A stretch of 64,000 bases of DNA from Parabacteroides sp. ZJ-118 (GTDB taxonomy: Bacteria; Bacteroidota; Bacteroidia; Bacteroidales; Tannerellaceae). Positions 17,997-26,326 of this stretch are shown here, piece after piece (the stretch's first letter is position 1; every line of letters begins with the position of its first letter). The notes below the pieces were generated by a model. The model saw nothing but the letters and a program-made list of their open reading frames with translations. It did not search any database and had not been told where the DNA came from. The stretch covers positions 150,543 to 214,542 of the forward strand of contig NZ_JAAKDT010000001.1 in NCBI RefSeq assembly GCF_011038785.1, given 5' to 3'. The position numbers were made by a program, and so were the translations under genes.

Positions 17997-19883
17997 CTAT
18001 AATTTCAAGTCCAGCAAGGTCTCCCCTTTCGCGTTCAACACGCGTACACGCATCTCGTTCCCTTTCTTCCGCAACACCATCACCGTAGCCGAGTCGAGCC
18101 CGGGCCCTCCGCCTATGACCACCGGGAAGTTGTTGCCCAACGAGCCTTTCGGGTGGAAAGCGTATTGATGCGTATGGGCCGATATATTCACGCTGAAAGG
18201 GGCTTTCGCCAACAGGCTACCCCAAAGCTCCGGACAAGGCTCATAGGCGTCCCCGTTCCCGTAGACCGGGATATGGTTCAATAAAACCCGCTTCGAGGCT
18301 TGCTTGAACGCCTTGCCGTTTACTTCTCCCGAGAGGAAATCCACCTGATCCTTCCGGAGACCGGTGAAATCGTTCAGGTCATAATAAACCGCCGTGCTAT
18401 CCGGCTTATCCTCGCCGCAATCCAGCATGACGAAGCGGGTATCTCCCCAGTTGAACGCCCCATACGTCTTATCGCCCACATAGTCGAACAGGGCACGCAG
18501 GCCGATCGAATACGCGTCGCGGATCTCGTGGTTGCCTCTCAGGAAGAAAGCGGGTACCCCGCTGGCGCCCACCTTGCCGCAGAAATAAGCCAAATGATAC
18601 AAAGCCTCCTCCTCACAGGTAGGATCGTCTATGCAATCCCCGTTGAATACCACGAAATCATACGGGACATCACGCACGTGCCCGTATAAGGCGTCCAGGG
18701 TCGGGAGACGCTTGTGCAGGTCATTAAAGATCAAGGCCGTGAAATCCGTTTGAGACGCGGAGGGGATCGTGAACGTGTAGAACGGCGATACCGCCGTCTC
18801 GCCAAACGCTTTTTGATAGGCTTTGTAAAGCGTGATCTCCCGCGAGCAGACCCGGTAGTAATAGGTTTGCCCCGGCCGCAGATCCGTCAGCCGGATCTTA
18901 TTGTGCAAGCCGTTGCATATCACCTGGCCATCCACGAGGGTGCGGGCCCTCTTCAGGTTCAGCGTATCCGTGCCATATTCCACCCAGCTATAGGTCGGGA
19001 CACGCGTCTGCCACATCACCGTTATGCCGCCCTCCGTAGGATTTTGGAGATAGGGCGCCGCGTAAAAGATCTCTTCCGGCCGGGCCTTCAGGCGGACCTC
19101 CGCCACGACCGGGCGGTGATCCGATGCCACCGCCTCTTCGGGAACCCATGCGGACAAGCGGGTAAAGGGCTGTCCATGCTTTACATACCCCGCTATATAG
19201 TCCAAACAGCGATCCGGTGTGGAGGCCGGGAATGTAGCCTGTTCCGGATCGCTCAACAGTTGAAAATCCTCGCCGATTCCCGCGATAAAGGGAGACGGAG
19301 CCGTAGCGTTCCAATCTCCGGCGATAAACAGGGGTTTCCGCGCGGAAGCGGCTTCCCGCCGCAGGATCGGCAAGGAGCGCATCCGGTCTTCCGGCGTCAG
19401 GGAGAGGTGCGTGCAGCAGCAGATGTATCGCTCAAACTCGACCCACAGCAAGACCCGTTCCTCCTCCCGTCCGGGAAGGGCCACATAGCGGTAACTCAGC
19501 GGCCTCTCCTTGCTCAGCATCCCCACCCCATATTTACCGCCATCAAAGTCGATGGCGGGGGCGTAGGTAGGAAACATCCAGGCGCGTTCTCCCAGCGTCC
19601 GGAGCACGTCGACCCCGCCGCTTCTCCCGGTCACGCTATCCACCTCCTGTATGGCAACGACGTCGGGGGCGACCTTACGTATGACCTCCGCTATACGCGA
19701 CAGGTCCGTCACCCCATCCATGCCCCTTCCGTTGCGGATGTTATAGCTCATGATGCGCAACGTATTCCGCCCGGCATCGTCGCTTTGCCGGGCCGGCGCC
19801 CCATTTACGGGCAGCCATCCGATCAGGACGATCGCCCAAACAAACCATCTCCTCATACGATCCGATCTCATGTTCATACCCAT
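17997..19883 (-). CDS. Secreted endonuclease/exonuclease/phosphatase domain fused to a calcineurin-like metallophosphatase
   Basis: A 628-residue protein with an N-terminal signal peptide (about 10-30). Residues 40-268 are an EEP domain with MSYNIRNG, IQEVD, GDWNA and SDHRP motifs (Mg-dependent phosphodiesterase fold). Residues 275-375 resemble the fibronectin-like N-domain of purple acid phosphatases (VEYGTDTL...LTDLRPGQTYYYRV). Residues 385-600 are a metallophosphatase with FNDLHKR, NGDCIDD, GNHE and HTHQ. Either half could release phosphate from nucleotides, phospholipids or inositol phosphates. The two genes on either side follow within 10 and 80 bases on the same strand, so co-transcription is likely. 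Confidence 0.88.
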   Translation of the reverse strand: MGMNMRSDRMRRWFVWAIVLIGWLPVNGAPARQSDDAGRNTLRIMSYNIRNGRGMDGVTDLSRIAEVIRKVAPDVVAIQEVDSVTGRSGGVDVLRTLGERAWMFPTYAPAIDFDGGKYGVGMLSKERPLSYRYVALPGREEERVLLWVEFERYICCCTHLSLTPEDRMRSLPILRREAASARKPLFIAGDWNATAPSPFIAGIGEDFQLLSDPEQATFPASTPDRCLDYIAGYVKHGQPFTRLSAWVPEEAVASDHRPVVAEVRLKARPEEIFYAAPYLQNPTEGGITVMWQTRVPTYSWVEYGTDTLNLKRARTLVDGQVICNGLHNKIRLTDLRPGQTYYYRVCSREITLYKAYQKAFGETAVSPFYTFTIPSASQTDFTALIFNDLHKRLPTLDALYGHVRDVPYDFVVFNGDCIDDPTCEEEALYHLAYFCGKVGASGVPAFFLRGNHEIRDAYSIGLRALFDYVGDKTYGAFNWGDTRFVMLDCGEDKPDSTAVYYDLNDFTGLRKDQVDFLSGEVNGKAFKQASKRVLLNHIPVYGNGDAYEPCPELWGSLLAKAPFSVNISAHTHQYAFHPKGSLGNNFPVVIGGGPGLDSATVMVLRKKGNEMRVRVLNAKGETLLDLKL

Positions 19884-19890
19884 CTGCCTT

Positions 19891-20913
19891 TTACCCGAAT
19901 ATCTCTTTCAAGGAGTGCTCGAACGCCGCGATATCCTCGTCGGAGGTATCCCAGGAGGTGACGAGGCGGGCCTCGTTTATCGCCTCGTTCCACATGTAGA
20001 AGAAATAGTTGTCTCGCAACTTCCTCAACGCCTCGGCAGGGATCGTGAAGAAGAGCTGGTTCGACTCGATCTTCTGCGTAAAACGGATCTCCGGGTATCG
20101 CCGCAGCACGTCCGCCAGCTTGGCGGCGCTGCTATTCGCCTTCTTGGCGTTCTCCAGCCAGAGGTCATTCTCCAGATAGGGGACGAACTGGGCGGAGAGA
20201 TAACGAAGCTTCGAGGCCAGCTGAGCGGACTGTTTCCGGTAAAACCGCAGGTTCTCCGTCACCTCCGGGCGGAACGAGACCACGGCCTCACCCATCATCA
20301 TACCGTTTTTCGTGCCGCCAAAGCTCAAGATATCCACGCCCGCGTCTACGGTCACTTGGCGCATGGAGCAATTCAGGTAAGCGCAGGCATTCGCCAGGCG
20401 GGCCCCGTCCATATGCAGATACATACCGTATGCATGCAACAGGTCCGCGATCGCTCTCACCTCCTCGATCGTATAGACGGTACCCAATTCCGATACCTGC
20501 GAGATATAGACGGCCTTGGGTTGCGAATGGTGGCAGACCCCGAAGTTCGTCAGCCGGGGGCGGATCAACTCCGGCGTCAGCTTGCCGTCCGTCGTCGGGA
20601 TCGTGACGATGGCGCAACCGGTCATGCGCGCGGGGGCTCCGCACTCGTCCACGTTGATATGAGCGGTCTCGGCGCAGAGGATGCTATTAAACGGACGGGT
20701 CACGGCCTGCAGGGCCACGGAGTTCGCCCCCGTCCCGTTAAACACGAAAAAAGGGGAGGCCTCCTTGCCGAACACCTCCTGCAGCTTACCCGCGGCGGCC
20801 TCTGTCCAGGGGTCATCACCATATCCAACCGCGTGATTATCATTTGCCTTGATGATCGCATCCATTACCCGGGGATGCACGCCGGAATTGTTGTCACTCG
20901 CGAAACTTCTCAT
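19891..20913 (-). CDS. ltaE: Low-specificity L-threonine aldolase
   Basis: A 340-residue fold-type I PLP enzyme. It has the family landmarks SDNNSGVHPRVMDAI at the start, the cofactor-contacting NGTGAN and HINVDE segments, DGARLANA, and the PLP lysine in SFGGTKNG (about 205). It cleaves threonine or allo-threonine to glycine and acetaldehyde. It leads the three-gene minus-strand group (aldolase, EEP-metallophosphatase, ChbG-hydrolase); the stop lies 7 bases before the next start. The shared transcript with two secreted hydrolases has no evident metabolic logic. Confidence 0.9.
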   Translation of the reverse strand: MRSFASDNNSGVHPRVMDAIIKANDNHAVGYGDDPWTEAAAGKLQEVFGKEASPFFVFNGTGANSVALQAVTRPFNSILCAETAHINVDECGAPARMTGCAIVTIPTTDGKLTPELIRPRLTNFGVCHHSQPKAVYISQVSELGTVYTIEEVRAIADLLHAYGMYLHMDGARLANACAYLNCSMRQVTVDAGVDILSFGGTKNGMMMGEAVVSFRPEVTENLRFYRKQSAQLASKLRYLSAQFVPYLENDLWLENAKKANSSAAKLADVLRRYPEIRFTQKIESNQLFFTIPAEALRKLRDNYFFYMWNEAINEARLVTSWDTSDEDIAAFEHSLKEIFG

Positions 20914-21035
20914 CTTTCAATCTGATTTTTCGTCAAAAATACGGATTTCAGATGAGAAACAGCCCATCTCGGGCCACTTTTTATCGCTATCCGAAGCGTG
21001 CGGCGCGGCCGCCACGCCCCGTTCACGAAACACGC

Positions 21036-21080
21036 CACACCCCAAGGCTCCACGTGTGGCATGGGGAGCCTTGGGGTGTG
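21036..21080. repeat. Perfect 16-bp hairpin between ltaE and the LruC lipoprotein gene
   Basis: CACACCCCAAGGCTCC (21036-21051) pairs perfectly with 21065-21080 around a 13-base loop. It lies 45 bases past the LruC stop. There is no T-tract on either strand, so it is not a classic intrinsic terminator; it may stabilise a 3' end. A second GC-rich dyad lies at about 20997-21018. Confidence 0.6.
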
Positions 21081-21124
21081 ATATGAGGGGTAGTATCCGG
21101 TCCGATATTCTTTCCGGAGCTCCA

Positions 21125-23161
21125 TTAGTGTTTGTACCAGTCGGCATTTTCATTTCCATAGCTCTCCACCCACTCGCTGTAGCCGGGGTAGAGCTCGTCG
21201 ATGGGTTTGCTTTCGTTTTGGGGATCCAACAGTTTCTCTACGTTCTCAGGGGTGGCGCCGCTCAGGAAGATGGCGAAGGGGTAGTTACGATCACGCACGT
21301 AGTATCTACCGATCTCAGGATCGGAGGTATCCGATCCCGTATGGAAGTAGTCAGGATCCATCTTCGAGGTGGGTGCTGTATTGGTAAGGTGTACTTCCCA
21401 GCGCTTACCAGATTTTCCTGAGTTTCGGTAGATGAAAGGGTCGACATTGGACGACGGGGCGACGGGGTGATCGTACTCAAACGTCACCTTGTATGTGGCT
21501 CCCATGTCGGTGCTGACGTCTTCGGTCAGCAGGTACACCTTTGCGTTCCCGTCTGTTTCCTCGGTGAAGTTTGCTTCGGTAAACACCCCTCCTCCGTCCA
21601 GATCTAAACAGATGGAGCCCTTCACCGCAGTGGGTGTGTCCGAAGGCTCCACGCGGAAAGCAAGCCCGTTTTGGAGGGTAGCGCAGTTCTGGTAGGTCGT
21701 AAAGATAAACGACTCGCTTTTGACGCGGTTGTTCTCGTCGCCAAGCTCCTGCTCGTAGTCGTAGCGCACAACGACATCGTTCATATCGTAGTCTCCCTCG
21801 GAGGGCCACAGGTCCTCAAAGGCGTAAAAGCCTTTCCGAAAAACGGGCTTGGGATCGTCCGGTTCCACCGTGGGAACATTGGTAATGGCATTCTCGGGAT
21901 TGGAAGTCATGGTGATGACCACGTCGCTGAAGTTCTGGTCATCGGTATGATCTTCAAAGGAGATCATATTGTACTCCTTGTATTTATAGGCAGCGGTGCG
22001 TGGCTTATCATAGGGATTGCCATTATTATCCACACTCAGGCCTTCGGAGGTCGCGGCGCGGTATTTCTTGTCCCCATTAAATTCGGGGATGCGGTTCGAC
22101 CACGCGTTGTTGGCGAGGACAAACCCGATGCGATAACCCGCTGGGAATGTGTCGGTTTCATTCTCCTTCTCGTAGCTATCGCCATAAAATTTCAACTGCG
22201 CAACGGTTCCACGCTCGATACCTCTCGTATCCCACGCATCCTGCCGACCCTTCCATGTTCCGTCTTGCGTGTTGGGGAAGAGCATGATGACATTTGCCTC
22301 GTTCAGACTCTTAGGCGCATTACCATCCCTGTAATAATAGTAGCCCAAGGAACAGTTCCAGCAGGTGTTCTGTCCGAGGAAGGTCACTGCCAGTTTGGCA
22401 TTTTCGTCGATTTTAAAATCCGTGTAGCGGCGGTACCCGTCAGGACAGGTTTTGTTAACATCGATGACACTAGAGTGTGCCACATATAAGTCGTCAACAT
22501 CCTCTTCTCCTATACGCAATATTTCATCAGAGAGCTTACCTTCGTATTTGACAAATCCCATCCCGTTATAGCCTCCTTCCAAAAACGTCTTCCAGCGGTT
22601 GCCTCTATATGCCTCCGGGACTTTGCCCTCCATCACCATGTAACTGTCATAACTGTCATACTTTTTTCCGGCTCTGGTGACAGACTTTGTTCCGGGATTC
22701 ACCTCCACCGCGTCGGTAGCCTTGATGCTTCCGTTCACCACGTCCGCCTCTATCAGGGTGCGCGCGTAGAAAGCGGGGGAGTAGATATACACCTTCTTGA
22801 GGTAAGCGGGCAGAGAGACGTTGTCTCTGAACACGCCGTCGGTGTTGGTGTAGGCGGCAAAGAGGGGTGTAACATCGGGGCGTTTGCTGTAGCTGTACTT
22901 GTTTTCGATGACAGGCATCACATCGTAGAGCTCAAAATAGACACGGGCTTTCACGCCGGTGTTCAAGTAAGCCACCTCGAGGGTAGTAGCGGGGTTCACA
23001 GTGGAGAAATCGAAGGTATTGAAGTCTTTCTCTTCCCCTTCCTCCACGACTTTCTCCTCTTCTTTTTCTTCTTCGCCTTTGAAAAGGTCGTCTTCCATAC
23101 ATCCGCTCAGCAGTGTCAGAGCGAATGCCATTCCTGTAAGGACGATAAATTTAGCTCTCAT
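21125..23161 (-). CDS. LruC-domain surface lipoprotein
   Basis: A 678-residue lipoprotein: signal peptide with LSGC (Cys21) followed by MEDD, an acidic stretch like the Bacteroidetes lipoprotein export signal that takes proteins to the outer face of the outer membrane. A highly charged Glu/Lys linker follows (about 25-48). The C-terminal half carries the LruC landmark FEDLWPSEGDYDMNDVVVRY (about 455) and a DUF4842-like region. LruC proteins are surface proteins of unknown function, sometimes linked to adhesion or calcium binding through acidic motifs. The gene has a full promoter and no coupled neighbours. Confidence 0.85.
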   Translation of the reverse strand: MRAKFIVLTGMAFALTLLSGCMEDDLFKGEEEKEEEKVVEEGEEKDFNTFDFSTVNPATTLEVAYLNTGVKARVYFELYDVMPVIENKYSYSKRPDVTPLFAAYTNTDGVFRDNVSLPAYLKKVYIYSPAFYARTLIEADVVNGSIKATDAVEVNPGTKSVTRAGKKYDSYDSYMVMEGKVPEAYRGNRWKTFLEGGYNGMGFVKYEGKLSDEILRIGEEDVDDLYVAHSSVIDVNKTCPDGYRRYTDFKIDENAKLAVTFLGQNTCWNCSLGYYYYRDGNAPKSLNEANVIMLFPNTQDGTWKGRQDAWDTRGIERGTVAQLKFYGDSYEKENETDTFPAGYRIGFVLANNAWSNRIPEFNGDKKYRAATSEGLSVDNNGNPYDKPRTAAYKYKEYNMISFEDHTDDQNFSDVVITMTSNPENAITNVPTVEPDDPKPVFRKGFYAFEDLWPSEGDYDMNDVVVRYDYEQELGDENNRVKSESFIFTTYQNCATLQNGLAFRVEPSDTPTAVKGSICLDLDGGGVFTEANFTEETDGNAKVYLLTEDVSTDMGATYKVTFEYDHPVAPSSNVDPFIYRNSGKSGKRWEVHLTNTAPTSKMDPDYFHTGSDTSDPEIGRYYVRDRNYPFAIFLSGATPENVEKLLDPQNESKPIDELYPGYSEWVESYGNENADWYKH

Positions 23162-23199
23162 ATTACGGATATTGTTTTGATCTCTTATTTTTCACCCAG

Positions 23200-23231
23200 C
23201 AAAGTTACTTCATAAAAACAATTTATACAAA
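23200..23231 (-). promoter_or_regulatory. Full Bacteroidales promoter of the LruC gene
   Basis: On the minus strand TTTG (23231-23228), 20-base spacer, TAACTTTG (23207-23200), matching TTTG-N19-22-TAnnTTTG. It is 39 bases upstream of the LruC ATG. Confidence 0.8.
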
Positions 23232-23277
23232 TTTTTTGTACAAAATTTTTTTGAGGATCTATTTTTTGACATAGCTC

Positions 23278-23340
23278 AAAAAAAAGACCACTTCGCGTGC
23301 GATTTTCGCTTACAGCGCGGAATTATCACGCAAATGGTCT
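23278..23340 (-). terminator. Long hairpin with T-tract on the minus strand, upstream of LruC
   Basis: AGACCA/TGGTCT (23285-23290, 23335-23340) with inner GCGTG/CACGC form an interrupted stem; the minus strand continues with seven T (23284-23278). No minus-strand gene lies upstream, so it would stop antisense transcripts from the accessory cassette or end a small RNA. Confidence 0.55.
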
Positions 23341-23347
23341 ATATTTG
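23340..23347 (+). promoter_or_regulatory. -7 element of the 118-codon cassette gene
   Basis: TATATTTG fits TAnnTTTG and lies 28 bases before the ATG at 23376. The -33 region is not recognisable. Confidence 0.5.
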
Positions 23348-23375
23348 CCGCTTTTTAAAGTTTAATGTCTATCAA

Positions 23376-23758
23376 ATGAAAAAAAAGTACCTTTTAAAGA
23401 AGTGATCCTCAGCACGAAAAGACTGTTGGAGAGTTTTGAGAATTTCCACAAAGCAGGGATGGAGTTGAATAAGCAGATCAAGCATCTGCACAGTTCGCTA
23501 AAAGGCTATCAGCCGGAGGAGAATCTGGTCAAACTGGAGAAGATCACCTACATAGGCTCCACGAAAGACTTCGTGCGGCTGATAATGCCCATCCTCAACG
23601 ACCACCGGTTCCGGGTGAACGGGAGGCCGAACCGGGAAGCCATGGTACGGGCGCTGGAGGAGGTGTTCGAGATTCGCCCCGACGGCTGCTCGGAGCCAAG
23701 GCGCTTCCGGAGCATCCTCTCCGCGGTGCAGGAGGAATTCGGGAAAATGCGGGAATAG
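23376..23758 (+). CDS. Hypothetical cassette protein with an A8 tract frame break after its start
   Basis: The long frame opens at GTG 23402 and gives 118 residues (ILSTKRLLESFENFHKAGMEL...), rich in basic residues, no known domain. An ATG at 23376 is followed by eight A and reads MKKKYLLKK then stops at 23405, overlapping the GTG. One more A, or a one-base slip on the A run, would join them as MKKKVPFKEVILSTKRLLE, a natural-looking start. So the gene is either slipped, phase-variable, expressed by slippage, or begun at GTG. It heads the accessory cassette and is closed by a terminator that overlaps its stop codon. Function unknown. Confidence 0.6.
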
Positions 23759-23776
23759 GAGGCTTTCCCGTTTTTT
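23750..23776 (+). terminator. Intrinsic terminator overlapping the stop of the 118-codon gene
   Basis: CGGGAA/TTCCCG (23750-23755, 23765-23770) followed by T6. Confidence 0.65.
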
Positions 23777-23795
23777 ATAACAAAAGTTAAAACTT

Positions 23796-23819
23796 GGGAG
23801 GCGTTCCAAAACGCCTCCC
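23796..23819. repeat. Perfect 10-bp hairpin between the cassette genes
   Basis: GGGAGGCGTT (23796-23805) and AACGCCTCCC (23810-23819) with a 4-base loop. It sits between two T-tract terminators. Confidence 0.6.
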
Positions 23820-23834
23820 TACCTTAGCGCCGTC

Positions 23835-23859
23835 AAGCCAGAGAAACTGGCTTTTTTTT
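23835..23859 (+). terminator. Intrinsic terminator 22 bases before the VapE-like gene
   Basis: AAGCCAG/CTGGCTT (23835-23841, 23847-23853) followed by T-tract to 23859. A strong terminator this near to a start codon suggests attenuation, or full transcriptional isolation of the downstream gene. Confidence 0.75.
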
Positions 23860-23880
23860 AATCACTTTAAAACCTATCGT

Positions 23881-26049
23881 ATGATAAAAATTTCATTATT
23901 CGCCCTTTTCGGGCGATACAAGGGAGACGCCTCGCTAACGGGCGTATTGGAGAACATCCGGGGAGGAACCTACAGGCAGCTCGTCGGCGAGATACGGGAA
24001 TCGCTGGCGGCGGGCGAGACGGAACGAGCCGCCAACCAAAAGAAAATGCTGCCCGCCTTCACCCCGCAGGCCACCTACTCCGGGAAGCGCCTCGACCCCC
24101 ACATCACCCGCTATAACCAATTGGTGATACTCGACATCGACCATGTAGGGGAACAGGAGCTGAAGCGTATCGCCCCGCTCGCCGCGGAGGCGCCCTACAC
24201 CGTGGCCTATTTCCGCAGCCCCAGCGGCGACGGGGCGAAACTCATCGCCTACGCCGCCACGGAAGAGATCGCCACGCCGGGCAATCACCGCAGGGTCTAC
24301 GAGGCCGTGAGCCGCTGGTACGCGGCCCGGCTGGGCGTGAGGCTGGATACCTCGGGCAGCGACATCGGGCGGCTCTGTTTCGTGTCGGACGATCCCGACC
24401 TGTACCTCGCGCCGGCCTACCGCCCCTGGCTGGAGGGTACGGGCGAGCTGCCGGAGGGGCTCGACCCGCTCCCCCTCACCTGGAAGCAGGCGGAGGAGGA
24501 CGACGCGGCTTCCGGGGCGAGGAAAAGGAGAGTGGCCTCGCCGCTGGAGAAGGCCCGCCGGACCGCCGAGCGGAAAGGAGCCTACGCGGAGGGCAACCGC
24601 AACAACTTCATCTTCGTCATGGCCACCCGGGCGAACCGGCTGGGCGTGAAGCAGGGCGAGATGGAGGCGTACGCCTCCACCGCCTTCGCCGACTTGCCGG
24701 CGGAGGAGCGCCTGGCCGCCATCAAGAACGCCTACAGCCACACGGAGCAGCACGCCATCGAGAAGGGCGGCGGCGCGTCCCGGGGCCGCGGCTCGGTGGA
24801 CGTGGTCGCCGTGGAGGCGTACATATCCGAGCGTTTCCAGACCCGGAAGAACGAGGTGAAGGGGTACGTGGAGGTAGCCGTGAAAAAGAGGCGGAACGGC
24901 TCGAAAATGGTTTTCAACGCGGTGAACGACTACTGGGTGAACACGCTCTGGCGGAATCTCCAGAAGGCGGGTCACATCTGCACGCTGAACGACATACGCT
25001 CCATCCTGCAGTCGGACTTCAGCGAGACGTACGATCCTTTCCGCGACTACTTCGAGAAGCTGCCCCCATGGGACGGGGTGACCGACTGGATCGGGCAGCT
25101 GGCCGATACCGTGAAGACGACCCGGCCGGACTTCTGGCGGGAGTGCCTCAGGCGCTGGATCATCGCCGCGGTGGCTTGCGCCACGGAGCCGGGGCAGGAG
25201 AACCACTCCATCCTGCTGCTGGTCGGCGGGCAGGGACTGGGCAAGACCTCGTGGCTGCGGAACCTCGTGCCGCCCGAGCTCCGGGATTATCTTTTCACGG
25301 GCAATGTCGACCCGTACAGCAAGGATTTCAAGCAGATGATGGCGGATTGCTTCCTGATCGTCATCGACGAGATGTCCGGCCAGAGCTACGCCGACCTGAG
25401 CCGCCTCAAGGCGCTCGCCTCCAACGGAGTCATCTACCAGCGCCGTCCCTACGGGCGCTACGCCGAGACGCAGATGCGCCGCGCCTCCTTCGCCGCCACG
25501 GTGAACGACCTGCACTCGCTGCCGGACGACAGCGAGTCTCGCCGCTTCCTGTGCTTCGAGGCCACGCGGATCGATTACCAGTCGCCCATACGTCACGCCG
25601 ACATTTACGCCCAGGCCTACGCCCTTTTCCGCCGGGGCGAGAAATACTGGTTCGCCGACGACGATATCCGGAGGATCAACAAGAACAACGAGACCTTCCG
25701 CCAGCGAAGCCCCGAGGAGGAATTGCTCTTCACCTACTTCCGCAAACCGGAGCGTTCCGACACGCCACAGTATCTTACAGCGAGCGATATTATGACGAAA
25801 ATAAGTATGGTTTCGCGTGTTACGCCGACGCGTTCCGGTGTACTCACGTTGAGCAAGGTGCTGAAAAAACACGATTTTAGGCTCGTAAAATCGAACGGAA
25901 AACGCCTTTTCGAGATCACGGAGATCACGTCGGAACAGGTAAAAGCCAATTTTTTGCGCCCTGAGCAGGAGAAGGAGAACAGCGACCCGGATGAACCTGA
26001 AAACACTAAGGATCAGAAGGATAAGCCGGGATCAACGCCGCCTTCCTAA
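23881..26049 (+). CDS. VirE N-terminal (BT4734-like) / VapE primase-helicase-like protein
   Basis: A 722-residue protein from MIKISLFALFGRYKGD; the frame extends upstream to 23794 but crosses the terminator. Order: BT4734-like N-domain (about 30-190; LVILDIDHV, YFRSPSGDGAKLIAY, primase/polymerase-like), a linker with PriCT-like helices, then a VapE P-loop ATPase (about 390-640) with Walker A GGQGLGKTSW near 450 and acidic Walker B VIDEMSG near 495, and a variable acidic tail. VapE-type ATPases resemble D5/SF3 phage helicases and occur in satellites and plasmids. Base composition is strikingly GC-rich compared with neighbours. Its role in this Bacteroidales cassette is unknown; replication initiation is the natural guess. 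Confidence 0.85.
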   Translation: MIKISLFALFGRYKGDASLTGVLENIRGGTYRQLVGEIRESLAAGETERAANQKKMLPAFTPQATYSGKRLDPHITRYNQLVILDIDHVGEQELKRIAPLAAEAPYTVAYFRSPSGDGAKLIAYAATEEIATPGNHRRVYEAVSRWYAARLGVRLDTSGSDIGRLCFVSDDPDLYLAPAYRPWLEGTGELPEGLDPLPLTWKQAEEDDAASGARKRRVASPLEKARRTAERKGAYAEGNRNNFIFVMATRANRLGVKQGEMEAYASTAFADLPAEERLAAIKNAYSHTEQHAIEKGGGASRGRGSVDVVAVEAYISERFQTRKNEVKGYVEVAVKKRRNGSKMVFNAVNDYWVNTLWRNLQKAGHICTLNDIRSILQSDFSETYDPFRDYFEKLPPWDGVTDWIGQLADTVKTTRPDFWRECLRRWIIAAVACATEPGQENHSILLLVGGQGLGKTSWLRNLVPPELRDYLFTGNVDPYSKDFKQMMADCFLIVIDEMSGQSYADLSRLKALASNGVIYQRRPYGRYAETQMRRASFAATVNDLHSLPDDSESRRFLCFEATRIDYQSPIRHADIYAQAYALFRRGEKYWFADDDIRRINKNNETFRQRSPEEELLFTYFRKPERSDTPQYLTASDIMTKISMVSRVTPTRSGVLTLSKVLKKHDFRLVKSNGKRLFEITEITSEQVKANFLRPEQEKENSDPDEPENTKDQKDKPGSTPPS

Positions 26050-26200
26050 AAGGAGCCAGGGCGCAAAGGGCGCAAAAACAAGACCTCCGCTAAAAAATAT
26101 ATATATATAAAAATATTCATCTTACTGTGTAAGTACGATGTAAATTTATATATATATAAAAGTTTTTATAAAGGTCGTAAAGATGCGCCCTTTGCGCCCT
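25954..26200. repeat. AT-rich block framed by a 17-bp inverted repeat built of AGGGCGCA units
   Basis: AGGGCGCAAAGGGCGCA (26058-26074) is repeated as its exact reverse complement at 26184-26200; each arm holds two copies of an 8-base unit. A further reverse copy (TTGCGCCCT, 25954-25962) lies inside the end of the VapE-like gene. The interior (26090-26175) is almost pure A/T with TA runs on both sides of a small CTTAC-tgt-GTAAG hairpin. Iteron-like units next to an AT-rich stretch behind a primase-helicase gene resemble a replication origin; a terminator-like or recombination structure is the alternative. Confidence 0.6.
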
Positions 26201-26326
26201 ACCCTCCCCCTTCGTCGCTCACGGAGAGCCGCCCGGAAACCCCATGGGACAGGGCGCCAAGTCTATGGAAAACGAGATGGATTCCAGTGACTTAGCCTCC
26301 CTATTCCAGCCGGATACCGCCGGCTC

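Noticed and set aside
18714..19961. 415-codon plus-strand frame across the EEP-metallophosphatase gene
   Set aside because: Shadow of a well-supported minus-strand gene; no recognisable motif and Arg/His-rich composition.
23794..23880. 29-codon N-terminal extension of the VapE-like protein
   Set aside because: It reads through a perfect hairpin and a T8 terminator; the ATG at 23881 gives the family start.
23935..25872. 645-codon open frame on the minus strand opposite the VapE-like gene
   Set aside because: The high GC content of the cassette leaves antisense frames open; the translation is low in complexity (rich in Arg, Val, Gly, His) and matches no family, while the plus strand has clear domains.
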